Counted from the first letter of the stretch, positions 15,712-24,871 are shown. The stretch is 64,000 nt of DNA from Streptomyces catenulae (GCF_000718015.1 NZ_JODY01000003.1:310001-374000), one strand, 5' to 3'. Numbers and translations: made by a program. The notes: generated from the letters alone by a model not told the origin.

Positions 15712-16534
15712 CCGGGACGCCGCACCGTACGCGCACGAGACGCGGGTGGCCGTCGCCGCCGCCGAGGAGGCCGGGGCGCTGCTGCGCGGCCGGTTCGGCG
15801 CGGCGCGGGCGGTGGGCGAGAAGGACGCCGAGGGCGATGTCGTCACCGACCTCGACCTGGCCGCCGAGAAGATCATCCTCGCCCGCCTCCAGACCCACTT
15901 CCCGCACGACCGGATCCTGTCCGAGGAGGCCGGTCTGCTCGACGCCGTCGGCCGCCGCACCTGGCTGGTGGACCCGCTCGACGGCAGCAACAACGTCGCG
16001 ATCGGCCTGACCGCATACGCCGTCGGCATCGGGCTGTGCCTGGACGGCGCACCGGTCGTCGGGGTGGTGCACGAACCGGTCACCGGCCGCACCTGGCAGG
16101 CGGTCCGCGGCCGGGGCGCCACCTGCGGCCCGGAGCGGCTGCCCGGACCGTCCGGCGCGGTGCCGCGCAGCGGGCCGGTGGTGGCCTGGACGCAGGGTCA
16201 CGCGGTGGGCCGGGCCGACCCGGTGGCCGCCGGGCTCCGCGGCCGACTGGAGCGGCGGTCCCGGCGGGTGCTCCAGCTGTGGGCGCCGCTGCTCGGCTGG
16301 TCCATGCTGGCGCGCGGCGCGATCGACGGTTTCGTCGGCTACCGCGCGGAGGGCATCGACTTCCCCGCCGGTGCGCTGCTGGCCGCCGAGACGGGCGTGG
16401 AGTTCCGCACCCTGGACGGCGGCCCCTTCACGGTGGACGCCGCGGCCCCGGACACCGACCGCAACTTCGTCGCCGCCCGCGCGGACACCCTGACGTACCT
16501 GCTCGACGTGGTCGGGGAGGCGCGGGCCGCCTGA
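15692..16534 (+). CDS. Inositol monophosphatase family protein
   Basis: A 280-residue metal-dependent sugar phosphatase-fold protein. First-metal motifs are intact: D-V-V-T-D-L-D, S-E-E-A-G, and W-L-V-D-P-L-D-G-S-N-N. The second-site motif usually written WDxAAG appears as G-I-D-F-P-A-G, with the metal-binding aspartate kept. Members hydrolyse inositol-1-phosphate, histidinol phosphate, fructose-1,6-bisphosphate or 3'-phosphoadenosine phosphates. ATG 15692 is preceded by AGGAGG (15682-15687) and lies inside the end of the cupin-like gene, so translation is coupled. Grouping with a 2TM protein rather than a biosynthetic pathway suggests a signalling or damage-response substrate, which is inference. 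Confidence 0.88.
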   Translation: MPSSASDRDAAPYAHETRVAVAAAEEAGALLRGRFGAARAVGEKDAEGDVVTDLDLAAEKIILARLQTHFPHDRILSEEAGLLDAVGRRTWLVDPLDGSNNVAIGLTAYAVGIGLCLDGAPVVGVVHEPVTGRTWQAVRGRGATCGPERLPGPSGAVPRSGPVVAWTQGHAVGRADPVAAGLRGRLERRSRRVLQLWAPLLGWSMLARGAIDGFVGYRAEGIDFPAGALLAAETGVEFRTLDGGPFTVDAAAPDTDRNFVAARADTLTYLLDVVGEARAA

Positions 16535-16539
16535 CCGGG

Positions 16540-16576
16540 AGGCGGGCGGTCACCGGCTCCCGGGGGCCGTCCGCCT
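16540..16576. terminator. Weak hairpin between convergent genes
   Basis: AGGCGGGCGG (16540-16549) pairs with CCGTCCGCCT (16567-16576) in 9 of 10 positions across a 17-nt loop. It sits between the phosphatase stop at 16534 and the transporter stop at 16576, so it could serve both strands. Pairing is imperfect and the loop long. Confidence 0.4.
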
Positions 16577-17784
16577 CACGCCACGGTGAGCGCCGCCGTG
16601 GCCGCCAGCGTCGCCGTCACGGCCAGGACGAGACCGGTGCCCATGAAGCGCCGCAGCGGGATGACGGTGCCCTGGCCGCGGCACCGCTCGAACCACAGCA
16701 GCGTCGCCAGCGAGGCCCACGGGGTGACCAGCGGGCCGACGTTGGTGCCGATCAGCAGCGCCAGCAACTGGTGGTGGTTGCCGACCGGCACCGCCGCCTC
16801 GCCCGCCATGTAGACCGGCAGATTGTTGAGGACGTTGGACAGTCCCGCGCCGACGCCCGCCGAGCGGAGCATGCCCAGCAGCCCGCCGTCCGGCCCGATC
16901 GCGGCGGTCAGCAGCGCGTGCAGCCCGTGCGCGTTGACCGTCTCGACGACCAGGAACATCCCCGGCACCAGCACCAGCAGCCGCCACGGCACCAGCGACA
17001 GGCGCAGCTCGGCCGGGCGCCGCAGCGCGAACGCCACCACCACGATCAGCATCGTCGTCAGCGACGCCGACCACAGCGGTACGTCCGCGACGAGGATCGC
17101 CACCAGGAACCCGGCACACGCCAGCGCACACACCCGGAACAGCACCGGATCGGCCGGTGCCGTCCGCTCCGGCGGCACGTACCCGTCCGAACCCCGCCGC
17201 CCGCGCCGCCAGTAGAACCCCCACAGGCACGCCGTCGTCACGGCGATCGCGGCCAGTTGGGGCAGGCCCATCGTCGCCGCCATCTGCGTGGGGGAGAGGC
17301 CGACCCGGTCCGACGCCAGCAGATTGGTCAGGTTCGACACCGGGAGCAGCAGGCTCGCGGTGTTCGCCAGCCAGACCGTGGTCATCGCCAGCGGCACCGG
17401 CGCGATGCCGACCCGCCCGGCCAGCGCCAGCATCACCGGCGTCAGCAGCACCGCCGTGGTGTCGAGGTTCAGCGCGATGGTGGTGACGGAGGCGAAGAGC
17501 ACACACAGCCCGAAGAGCCGCGGATAGCTGCCCCGGCCGGTCCGCGCCACCCACGACGCCACCGCGTCGAACACCTCCGCCCGGCCGGTCAGTTCCGCCA
17601 TCACGATCACCGTGGCGAGGAACGCCAGCAGCGGCCCGATGCGCGCCATCGCCTCCCCCGCCGGTGCGGTCGGCAGCAGCCCCGTGGCCACACAGATCAG
17701 ACCGCAGGCGAGCAGCCCGGCGGCGAGCCAGTCCAGGGGATGCAGACGTTTGAGGAAGCGCACGCCGGACAGCGTCGCACACAC
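16576..17784 (-). CDS. ArsB/NhaD-type ion or anion transporter (SLC13-like membrane protein)
   Basis: About 402 residues with roughly ten to eleven transmembrane helices. Conserved features of the ArsB/NhaD/DASS superfamily are seen: the L-N-L-D-T-T-A-V-L-L-T-P half-repeat, the N-T-A-S-L-L-L-P-V-S-N-L-T-N-L signature, and the second-half G-L-S-N-V-L-N-N-L-P-V-Y and G-T-N-V-G-P-L-V-T-P-W-A-S. These hairpin regions carry the substrate site in the family. It could export arsenite, exchange Na+/H+, or move a dicarboxylate; no arsR, arsC or arsA gene is nearby to favour arsenic. Start codon is uncertain: GTG 17784 and GTG 17763 are both possible; the frame stays open upstream but becomes low-complexity. 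It is divergent from the NLR-like gene. Confidence 0.82.
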   Translation of the reverse strand: MCATLSGVRFLKRLHPLDWLAAGLLACGLICVATGLLPTAPAGEAMARIGPLLAFLATVIVMAELTGRAEVFDAVASWVARTGRGSYPRLFGLCVLFASVTTIALNLDTTAVLLTPVMLALAGRVGIAPVPLAMTTVWLANTASLLLPVSNLTNLLASDRVGLSPTQMAATMGLPQLAAIAVTTACLWGFYWRRGRRGSDGYVPPERTAPADPVLFRVCALACAGFLVAILVADVPLWSASLTTMLIVVVAFALRRPAELRLSLVPWRLLVLVPGMFLVVETVNAHGLHALLTAAIGPDGGLLGMLRSAGVGAGLSNVLNNLPVYMAGEAAVPVGNHHQLLALLIGTNVGPLVTPWASLATLLWFERCRGQGTVIPLRRFMGTGLVLAVTATLAATAALTVA

Positions 17785-17989
17785 GGCCGGACGGGACGGG
17801 GGCGAGGCGAGGATCAAGGGCCCGGGCGGAAGGCTCCGGCGCCCGCCGCCCCGCCCCGCACGCCGGAGCCCGGCGCCGCCCGGACGGCGGCCCGCCGCGC
17901 GCCCGCCCGCCGCGGCCCGATCCCGCCCACGGCCCGCCGCCCGCACACGTGATCCCGTCGAACCCCCTGCCCCGCCACCCCCGACCTCC

Positions 17990-17995
17990 TACGAT
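17990..17995 (+). promoter_or_regulatory. -10 hexamer TACGAT, leaderless promoter of the NLR-like gene
   Basis: TACGAT ends 6 nt before the ATG at 18002, with no ribosome-binding site in the gap. The same CTCCTACGATG 11-mer occurs upstream of the 2TM gene (14046-14056), which may reflect shared promoter recognition or simply a common actinobacterial -10 context. Confidence 0.5.
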
Positions 17996-18001
17996 GGGGC
18001 C

Positions 18002-21000
18002 ATGGTGACAGACGGGGAACTGCTCGGCCGGACGCGTGACTTGGACTTCTTCATCAGCTATTCGCCCGCCGACGAGCAATGGGCGTCCTGGATCGCGTGG
18101 ACCCTGGAGGAGGCCGGGTACCGCACCGTCATCCAGGCGTGGGACTTCGTCGCCGGGACCAACTTCATCGACTTCATGGACCGCGGCGTCAGCGAGTCCG
18201 TCGCCGTCATCGCCGTCCTCTCCGGCCACTACGGCCGCTCCACCTACGGCCGCATGGAGTGGCAGGCCGCGCTCCGCGCCGAACCGGAGCAGCCCGAACG
18301 CAAACTGCTCACCGTCCGCGTCGAGGACATCCCCATCGAGGGCCTCCTCGCCACCATCACCTACGTCGACCTCGTCGGCGTCGCCGACCCCGCCACCGCC
18401 CGGAGCATGCTCCTCACCCGCGTCGGCCAGGCCGTCGAGGGCCACGCCCGCCCCGGCCACAGCCCCGGCTACCCCGGCTCCCTCTCCGCCACCGGCTCCT
18501 TCCAGCTGCCCGCGCCCGGCACCGCCGGTGACGACCGGCAGCGCCCGCTGGGCCGCACCGGCTGGTCCGGCCGCCGCCGCCCGGCCCGCCCCCCGCAGTA
18601 CCCGCGGTCCCCGGGCCCGGCCCGCGAACAGGGCGCGCTCACGGTGCTCCATCTCGCCGGTCCCGACTTCGGCCGCGGCCGTGAACCGGACGCGCTGCGC
18701 CGGGAGATCCGCGGCGACCTCGTCGAGCTGAAGGACGCCGGGGCGCCCTCGCCCGACCTCCTCGTCGTCACCGGCGACCTCACCGCCTCCGGCAGCCCCC
18801 GCGAGTGCGACCAGGCCCTCAGCTTCCTCACCGGACTCCGCTCCCAGCTCGACCTGCCGCCGCAGCGCGTCGTCGTCCTCCCCGGCAACCAGGACGTCAG
18901 CCAGGCCGCCTGCCGCGGCTACTTCCACACCTGCGAGGCGGACGAGATCCCGCCGCAGCCCCCGTACTGGCCCAAGTGGCGCCACTACACCCGCCTCTTC
19001 CGCGGCCTCTACGAGGGCCTGGACACCGTCTTCGACAGCGACCAGCCCTGGACCCTCTTCCCGGTCCCCGAACTCCACACCGTCGTCGCCGGGTTCAACT
19101 CCTCCATCGCCTCCAGCCACCGCCCCGAGGACCAGTACGGTTTCCTCGGCCGCGACCAGGCCACCTGGTTCGCCGAGGCGCTGCGCGGCTACGAGGAGGA
19201 GGGCTGGCTGCGGATCGGCGCGCTCCGCCACCCGCTCACCGGCCGCCGCCGCCCCCAGGACGCCCCCGGCGGCCCCGGCATCCTCCGCGACGTCGACACC
19301 TTCACCCGGCTCGCCGCGCCCCGCCTCCACTTCGTCCTGCACGGCCCCAGCGGCGGCCCCCGCACCACCGGCGGCGAGCCCTCCCACGACCACCTCCCGC
19401 TCCAGAACGGCGCGCTGCCGCTGTACGGTTCGGCCGCCCCCGCCGGGTTCGAGCTGCTCCACGTCACCGCCGACGGCGTCACCCGCTGGACGGGCGAGGG
19501 CGGCACCGAACCGACCGTCTTCCCGGTCAGCTGGCAGGGCGCCGGACGGCTCTTCGCCCCCGCCGGGGAGCCCGCCGGGCCGCCGACCGCCGCGCCGCCC
19601 GCCGACCACCGTGCCGTCACCGAGCCCGCCGACTCCCTCGCCGAACGCGTCAAGGAGGTCTGCCGGGCCCGCCAGGAAGGCGTCCGGCTGCGCGACGTCC
19701 CCCGCGCCACTGCCGACGACCTCACCCAGATCATGGTCACCTGGAGCGACGAGGGCGTCATCCGCCAGCAGCGCATCGCCGTCCACCCCGGCACCCCCAC
19801 CGACGCCGAACTCGACCGCTTCCTCGCCCAGGCACACGCCACCGACACCGGCTCCGACGCCGAACTGGTCCACGACGGCCCGCCGCCCGCGACGTCGCTG
19901 CGCGAACGCGCCGGGCGCCGCGGCATCCGGATCCGCAGCTTCCTCGAATTCCAGGGCCTGCTGGACCTGCGCTCCTACGTCACCGCCCAGACCGCCCGCC
20001 TCGGCAACGACGACCGCTACGCCCCCGACCTCTACCTCCCGCAGCGCTACCGCGACGCCGAACGCCCCGACGCCGACGAGCGCGACCATCTCGTCGAGGA
20101 GATGCTCCGGCTGCTGGAGACCGACCACGGCCGCTTCCTGCTGCTCCTCGGCGACTTCGGGCACGGCAAGACCTTCGCCCTGCGCGAGCTGGCCCGCCGT
20201 ATCCCCGAACGCCTCCCGCACCTCACCCCGATCCTCATCCCGCTGCACACCCTCGACCGCGCCCACAGCCTCGAAGGGCTCGTCGCCGCCCACCTCGCCG
20301 GTCACGACGTCGACACCATCGACCTGCGCGCCCTGCGCTACATGCTCGGCCAGGGCCGCGTCGTCCTCCTCTTCGACGGCTTCGACGAACTCGTCAACCG
20401 CGTCAGCTACGACCGCGCCGCCGACCACCTCCAGGTGCTCCTCAACGCCGCCGTCGACAACGCCAAGATCGTGGTGAGCAGCCGTACCCAGCACTTCAAG
20501 TCCCAGGACCAGGTCCTCACCGCGCTCGGCGAACGCGTCGGCCTCCTCTCCCAGCGCCGCATCCTCGCCGTCGAGGGCTTCGTCCCCGAGCAGATCCGCG
20601 CCTACCTCGTCAACCGCTACGGCGACGAGGAGACCGCCGCCCGCCGCTTCGAACTCCTCGGCAACATCCCCGACCTGCTCGCCCTGTGCGCCAACCCCCG
20701 GCTGCTGAGCTTCGTCGCCGACCTCGACCCCGACCAGCTGCACGCCGTCGCGGGCGCCGGCCGCGCCCTGAGCCCCGCCCGCCTCTACGAGGACGTCTTC
20801 ACCGCCTGGCTCGCCCACGAGGAGCGCCGCGGCCAGGGCGGTCCCGGCGCCGCGCCCGGCCTCACCCTCGACCACCTGTGGGCCGCGGTCACCGCCCTCG
20901 CCCGCCGCCTGTGGGAGACCGGCCGCAGCGCCCTCCACCTCGACGAGCTGACCGACACCGTCGCCACCGCCCTCGCGGGGCTCGCCGGGACCACCCTCAC

Positions 21001-23821
21001 CACCCAGGAGAGCGCCCAGGCGGTCGGCGCCGGATCGCTGCTGATCCGCACCGACGACGGCCTGTTCCAGTTCATCCACGGCTCCGTCGTCGAATGGCTC
21101 ATCGCCCGCGAGGCCGCCGACCGCCTCGCCGACGGCGACAGCGCGCTGCTCGCCGCCCGCCCGCTGAGCGCCCTGGCCGTCGAGTTCTTCTGCGACCTCG
21201 CCGACCACGACCTGTCCACCGCCTGGGTCCGCACCGTCCTCAACGCCCCCGGGCCCGGCGTCGGCGACGCGGCGCGCGCCAACGCCGTCCGCGTCATCGA
21301 CCGCCTCCGCGTCCCGGCCGGTGCCGATCTGCGCGCCGCCCGCCTCTCCGGCGAGGACCTCTCGGGACGTGACTTCTCCGGCGTCGACCTCACCGGCGCC
21401 GACCTCACCGACACCCGCCTCATCGGCGCCAACCTCTCCGGCGCCGTGCTCCGCGACGCCCGCCTCAACGGCGCCCGCCTCGACCACGCCGACCTCTCCG
21501 GCGCCGACGTCACCGGCGCCGATCTGCGCGGCGCCCGGCTGACCCGCGCCGATCTGCGCGGCGCCGTCCTGACCCGCAGCCGCTGGCAGCGCGCCGCCCT
21601 CATCGACCCGCTCATCGACCCGCAGGTCCGCGCCGCCCCCGAGCTGCGCACCGCCTCCGTCGCCCCCGGTATGCCCGTCGAGGTCGGCTTCCGCCCGGCC
21701 GCCGTCGGCGTCCCGTACGGCTTCGACATGCGCACCAGCCGACTGCCCGAACCCCTCTCGTACAGCCCCGAGGGGGAACTCCTCGCGGTGGGCAGCGAGG
21801 ACGGCGGGGTGCTGGTCTGCGCCGCCGACACCGGGCGCGCCCTGCGCACCCTGCACGGCCACGAAGGCCGGGTGTACGCGGTGAAGTTCCGCTCCCGGGT
21901 GCTGGCGACCGGCGGCGCCGACGGCACCGTCCGGCTGTGGGACCCGGTCTCCGGGCGGCAGCTGCACCGGCTGGACATCCATCCGGGCGGCGTCTGGCCG
22001 GTCTCCCTCGACGACGCCGGGTCCCTCCTCGCCACCGGTGACGCGGACGGCCTGGTCACCCTCTGGGACACCGCCACCGGCGAGCCGCTCCAGCAACTCC
22101 CCGGCCACGCCGCGCCCGTCTACACCGCGGTCTTCAGCGCCGACGCCCGCACCCTCGTCACCGGCGACGCCGCCGCCAACCTCCGCATCTGGGACACCCG
22201 TACGGGAGAGTGCACCGGCACCCTCGACGGCCATGAGCACGCGGTGTTCCGGGCCCGGTTCAGCCCCGACGGCACGCTGCTGGCCACCGGCGACCACGGC
22301 GCCGAGGGCCACGGCACGGTCCGCGTCTGGGATCTGGCCGGGCGCCGGTTGCTGCACACCTTCACCGGCCACACCGGCCGGGTCTACACCCTCGACTTCC
22401 ACCCCGAGGGGAATCTCCTGGTCAGCGGCGACACCGACGGTCAGGTCCGGCTGTGGGACCCGGTCGTCGGCGCGCCCGCGGGCGCCCTGGAGCGGTGCAC
22501 CGGCGCGGTCTACCAGGTGATGTTCGGCAACGGCGGTCGGCTCCTGGCGGCCTGCGACAGCGACGGCACCGTCCGGCTGTGGCGGGTCGCGCTGAGCGGT
22601 GGCCACCGCGCCATCAGCCTGTTGCGGCAGCAGCCCGTGGAGCACCGCGGCTCCGCCTGGGCCTGCCGGTTCCGCCCGCAGGGCAGCCAGTTGGTGACCG
22701 TCGGCAACGACGGCGGCGCGCAGATCTGGGACGCCGACACCGGTCAGGGCCAGCGGATCCTGCGCGGCCACGGCCGCCGGGTCAACACCGTCGCCTTCAG
22801 CGCCGACGGCTCCCGCATCGCCACCAGCGGCAACGACGGCATAGTGCGCCTGTGGGACACCCGTACCGGCCGCCGCACCGCCGAACTCACCGGCCGCGGC
22901 GACCGGTTGATCTCCGGCGTCTTCAGCCCCGCCGGTCCGATCCTGGGCACCGCCAGCAACGACGGCGACGTCTACCTCTGGAACGCCATGACCGGCGAGT
23001 ATCTCCGCGAGATCGATGTGGAGACCGACCACACCTGGGCCGAGGCGTTCAGCGCCGACGGCACTTTGCTCGCCACCGCCAACGACGACGACTCCGTCCG
23101 CCTGTGGTGGCGCGCCACCGGCGCCCACATCGCCACTCTCGCCGACCACCGTGGCCGGGTGCGGTCGATCGCCTTCCGCGGCGACGGCGCGGCGCTCGCC
23201 ACCGGCTGCGACGACGGCCGGGTCCGCCTCTGGGAGCAGGACAGCGGCCGGATGACCGCCGAACTCGACGGCCACGCCGACCGGGTCTACGCCGTCACCT
23301 TCGGCGCCGACAGTGACTGGCTGGCCAGCGCCTCCTGGGACGGCACCGCCCTCATCTGGCGCGACGGCGCCCCCCGCCACGTCCTGACCGGGCACCACGG
23401 CCGTCTCTGGGCGGCCGTCGCCCACCCCCGGCTGCCGCTGCTCGCCACCGCCGGTGACGACCGCGTCATCTGCCTCTGGGACGCCCGCACCGGCGCCCGC
23501 GTCGCCCGTCTCACCGGCCACACCGGCCGGATCTTCTCGCTCTCCTTCAGCCCCGACGGCACCCGCCTGGCCAGCGGCGGCGAGGACGGCACGGTCCGCC
23601 TGTGGAACGTCCCGGCACCGGACGGCCCGCCCACCCCGCACGCCACGCTCATCGGCGTCCCCGGCGGCTGGGCGGCGCTGACCCCCGAGGGCGGCTACAA
23701 GTACGAGGGCGAGGTCACCGGCGAGTTCTGGCACGTCGTCGGCATGGCCCGGTTCACCCCGGGCGAGCTGGACGCCTATCTGCCGGGCGTCCACCGGCTG
23801 CCGCTCGACGCGGAGTTGTGA
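18002..23821 (+). CDS. NLR-like protein: TIR - degenerate metallophosphoesterase - NACHT - pentapeptide - WD40
   Basis: A 1,939-residue multidomain protein. TIR domain, residues about 13-150 (LDFFISYSPADEQWASWIAW, AWDFVAGTNF; E86 of R-M-E-W aligns with the NADase glutamate). Residues about 212-500 align with calcineurin-like phosphoesterases, but most metal motifs are altered: HLAGPDFG for HLSDLHFG, GNQD for GNHD, RHP for HHP and LHGPSG for LHGHxH; only GDLT is kept. NACHT ATPase, about 640-1080, has Walker A GDFGHGKT (717-724) and Walker B LLFDGFDEL (789-797). Pentapeptide repeats (A(D/N)LxG) follow at about 1105-1195, then about 14 WD40 repeats to about 1885 and the C-terminal GWAALTPEGGYKYEG module common after bacterial propellers. 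Expected mechanism: ligand binding by the propellers, NACHT oligomerisation, TIR NAD+ cleavage and cell arrest. Likely antiphage or stress surveillance; untested. Confidence 0.93.
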   Translation: MVTDGELLGRTRDLDFFISYSPADEQWASWIAWTLEEAGYRTVIQAWDFVAGTNFIDFMDRGVSESVAVIAVLSGHYGRSTYGRMEWQAALRAEPEQPERKLLTVRVEDIPIEGLLATITYVDLVGVADPATARSMLLTRVGQAVEGHARPGHSPGYPGSLSATGSFQLPAPGTAGDDRQRPLGRTGWSGRRRPARPPQYPRSPGPAREQGALTVLHLAGPDFGRGREPDALRREIRGDLVELKDAGAPSPDLLVVTGDLTASGSPRECDQALSFLTGLRSQLDLPPQRVVVLPGNQDVSQAACRGYFHTCEADEIPPQPPYWPKWRHYTRLFRGLYEGLDTVFDSDQPWTLFPVPELHTVVAGFNSSIASSHRPEDQYGFLGRDQATWFAEALRGYEEEGWLRIGALRHPLTGRRRPQDAPGGPGILRDVDTFTRLAAPRLHFVLHGPSGGPRTTGGEPSHDHLPLQNGALPLYGSAAPAGFELLHVTADGVTRWTGEGGTEPTVFPVSWQGAGRLFAPAGEPAGPPTAAPPADHRAVTEPADSLAERVKEVCRARQEGVRLRDVPRATADDLTQIMVTWSDEGVIRQQRIAVHPGTPTDAELDRFLAQAHATDTGSDAELVHDGPPPATSLRERAGRRGIRIRSFLEFQGLLDLRSYVTAQTARLGNDDRYAPDLYLPQRYRDAERPDADERDHLVEEMLRLLETDHGRFLLLLGDFGHGKTFALRELARRIPERLPHLTPILIPLHTLDRAHSLEGLVAAHLAGHDVDTIDLRALRYMLGQGRVVLLFDGFDELVNRVSYDRAADHLQVLLNAAVDNAKIVVSSRTQHFKSQDQVLTALGERVGLLSQRRILAVEGFVPEQIRAYLVNRYGDEETAARRFELLGNIPDLLALCANPRLLSFVADLDPDQLHAVAGAGRALSPARLYEDVFTAWLAHEERRGQGGPGAAPGLTLDHLWAAVTALARRLWETGRSALHLDELTDTVATALAGLAGTTLTTQESAQAVGAGSLLIRTDDGLFQFIHGSVVEWLIAREAADRLADGDSALLAARPLSALAVEFFCDLADHDLSTAWVRTVLNAPGPGVGDAARANAVRVIDRLRVPAGADLRAARLSGEDLSGRDFSGVDLTGADLTDTRLIGANLSGAVLRDARLNGARLDHADLSGADVTGADLRGARLTRADLRGAVLTRSRWQRAALIDPLIDPQVRAAPELRTASVAPGMPVEVGFRPAAVGVPYGFDMRTSRLPEPLSYSPEGELLAVGSEDGGVLVCAADTGRALRTLHGHEGRVYAVKFRSRVLATGGADGTVRLWDPVSGRQLHRLDIHPGGVWPVSLDDAGSLLATGDADGLVTLWDTATGEPLQQLPGHAAPVYTAVFSADARTLVTGDAAANLRIWDTRTGECTGTLDGHEHAVFRARFSPDGTLLATGDHGAEGHGTVRVWDLAGRRLLHTFTGHTGRVYTLDFHPEGNLLVSGDTDGQVRLWDPVVGAPAGALERCTGAVYQVMFGNGGRLLAACDSDGTVRLWRVALSGGHRAISLLRQQPVEHRGSAWACRFRPQGSQLVTVGNDGGAQIWDADTGQGQRILRGHGRRVNTVAFSADGSRIATSGNDGIVRLWDTRTGRRTAELTGRGDRLISGVFSPAGPILGTASNDGDVYLWNAMTGEYLREIDVETDHTWAEAFSADGTLLATANDDDSVRLWWRATGAHIATLADHRGRVRSIAFRGDGAALATGCDDGRVRLWEQDSGRMTAELDGHADRVYAVTFGADSDWLASASWDGTALIWRDGAPRHVLTGHHGRLWAAVAHPRLPLLATAGDDRVICLWDARTGARVARLTGHTGRIFSLSFSPDGTRLASGGEDGTVRLWNVPAPDGPPTPHATLIGVPGGWAALTPEGGYKYEGEVTGEFWHVVGMARFTPGELDAYLPGVHRLPLDAEL

Positions 23822-23934
23822 GGGGACGGGCCCGGCGCCGACGGCGGTTCGTCGGTGCTCCGGCCCACATCCCGGAGACCGCTCTTCCCCACCGCCGGAC
23901 GGTTCCGAACCGGCCACCGGCAGGACAGCAGCGG

Positions 23935-23964
23935 AACGTCAGAAGAGTGCATGCGAAACGTCAG
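23935..23964. repeat. Direct repeat AACGTCAG, 22-bp phase
   Basis: AACGTCAG occurs at 23935-23942 and again at 23957-23964, start-to-start 22 bp, that is two helical turns. It lies in the 239-bp gap between the NLR-like gene and the small secreted protein and could be a tandem operator. This gap is visibly less GC-rich near 23930-24060 than its surroundings. No gene was found in it. Confidence 0.35.
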
Positions 23965-24060
23965 CCGCTTGCCACAAGGTAGGTGCTGTCGTTCGTCTCG
24001 TTGCACGCCCCGTCCGGGCTGAACGGGCACAGCATCCGCTAAAGCACAGAAAGATCCGCA

Positions 24061-24462
24061 ATGAAGAAAATCAGGGCTGCGGTCATCGCCGCCACGATCA
24101 TCGCCGGCACGGCCCTCGCCGCCACCCCGGCACAGGCCCTCAGCCACTGCAACCGCGGTACCGGCACCATCATCTGCGAATACGGCGTCGCCACCTTCAC
24201 CTCGAAGGCCGGAGTCCAGCGCGAGTTCGCGATCGGCACCGACCACGCCGCCTACGTCCGCTCCAAGACCGCCACCACCGACTGGAGCGACTGGTCTTCC
24301 CTGGGCGGGGAGTGGTGGGGCAATGTGGTCCTGCTCGACGGTGACCACAAGAACATCGAGTTCTACGTCTCCCTCGTTGGCACCGACGGACGCTCGTGGG
24401 TCAACGGGTACGCATGGGACGGCACCCGGACCGGCTGGAAACTCTTCGGGCAGCACACGTGA
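24061..24462 (+). CDS. Small secreted protein with PLL-lectin-like repeat
   Basis: A 133-residue protein with a textbook signal peptide (MKKIRAAVIAATIIAGTALA, cleavage near ATPAQA-LS), so the mature form is about 106 residues and extracellular. Mature C29 and C38 may form a disulfide. The middle segment (F-A-I-G-T-D-H-A-A-Y-V-R-S-K, then W-S-D-W-S-S-L-G-G-E-W-W-G) resembles one blade of PLL/tachylectin-like propellers, in which Trp-rich loops bind sugars. One or two blades alone would need oligomerisation. Upstream DNA is AT-richer than average, with AGAAAGATC before the ATG as a weak ribosome-binding site. It may be acquired separately from its neighbours; function not established. Confidence 0.7.
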   Translation: MKKIRAAVIAATIIAGTALAATPAQALSHCNRGTGTIICEYGVATFTSKAGVQREFAIGTDHAAYVRSKTATTDWSDWSSLGGEWWGNVVLLDGDHKNIEFYVSLVGTDGRSWVNGYAWDGTRTGWKLFGQHT

Positions 24463-24505
24463 ACCCATACTGCCTGGTGGGAATTGACGCACCGTAAGCA
24501 CGTGC

Positions 24506-24535
24506 GTCCTGCCTGACGGTGCAACCGGTCAGGAC
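24506..24535 (+). terminator. Probable hairpin terminator after the secreted protein
   Basis: GTCCTGCCTGACGGT pairs with ACCGGTCAGGAC across a 3-nt loop with a small bulge. The right arm ACCGGTCAGG (24524-24533) can alternatively pair perfectly with CCTGACCGGT (24558-24567). Two competing hairpins share one arm. Attenuation is conceivable, but simple termination is more likely. Confidence 0.45.
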
Positions 24536-24670
24536 GGCGGCCCCTGGCACCCGCTGCCCTGACCGGTGACGCCTCGCGTACCGCCGGCCTGCTCGCATGG
24601 AGCCTCTTCCCGCTTCGGGTAGCTGCTGGTCAGCGCCGTTTCATGGGCATCGGTCAGACCCTGGCCATGA

Positions 24671-24871
24671 CGTTCGTGGTGGTGCGCGCGGGACCGACGG
24701 CCTCGCATTCGCCCGGGGGCGCTGCGCGGCGGCGTCCTGGTGATCCCCGGCGAGGTCTCCGACCGGCCGGGACATCTGCGGGTGGCGGTCGGACGCGACC
24801 CGGCCGAGCTGCGCGCCGGACTCGCGGTGCTCACGGACGCATTCCCCGCGGCGGTGCGGCAGGCAGCCTGA
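24671..24871 (+). pseudogene. C-terminal remnant of a PLP-dependent aminotransferase
   Basis: The frame ending at TGA 24869-24871 reads GALRGGVLVIPGEVSDRPGHLRVAVGRDPAELRAGLAVLTDAFP over about 24713-24858, split here as GALRGGVLVIPGEVSD then RPGHLRVAVGRDPAELRAG then LAVLTDAFP. This is the familiar end of class I/II (fold type I) aminotransferases, after the arginine that binds the substrate carboxylate. It is closed upstream by TGA at 24668-24670, and no catalytic lysine region exists nearby in any frame. So only about 50 residues survive. It is not expected to be functional and marks a deletion or recombination scar between the NLR-associated region and the gamma-glutamyltransferase gene. Confidence 0.65.

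Noticed and set aside
16576..17784. Arsenic resistance locus
   Set aside because: Only a transporter of the broad ArsB/NhaD superfamily is present; no arsR, arsC, arsA or arsH gene is adjacent.
16550..23917. Very long antisense open frame (over 2,400 codons) on the minus strand
   Set aside because: It is the complement of the NLR-like gene and its neighbour. The repetitive Val/Gly/Ala-rich translation mirrors the WD40 repeats and third-codon GC bias; it has no domains.
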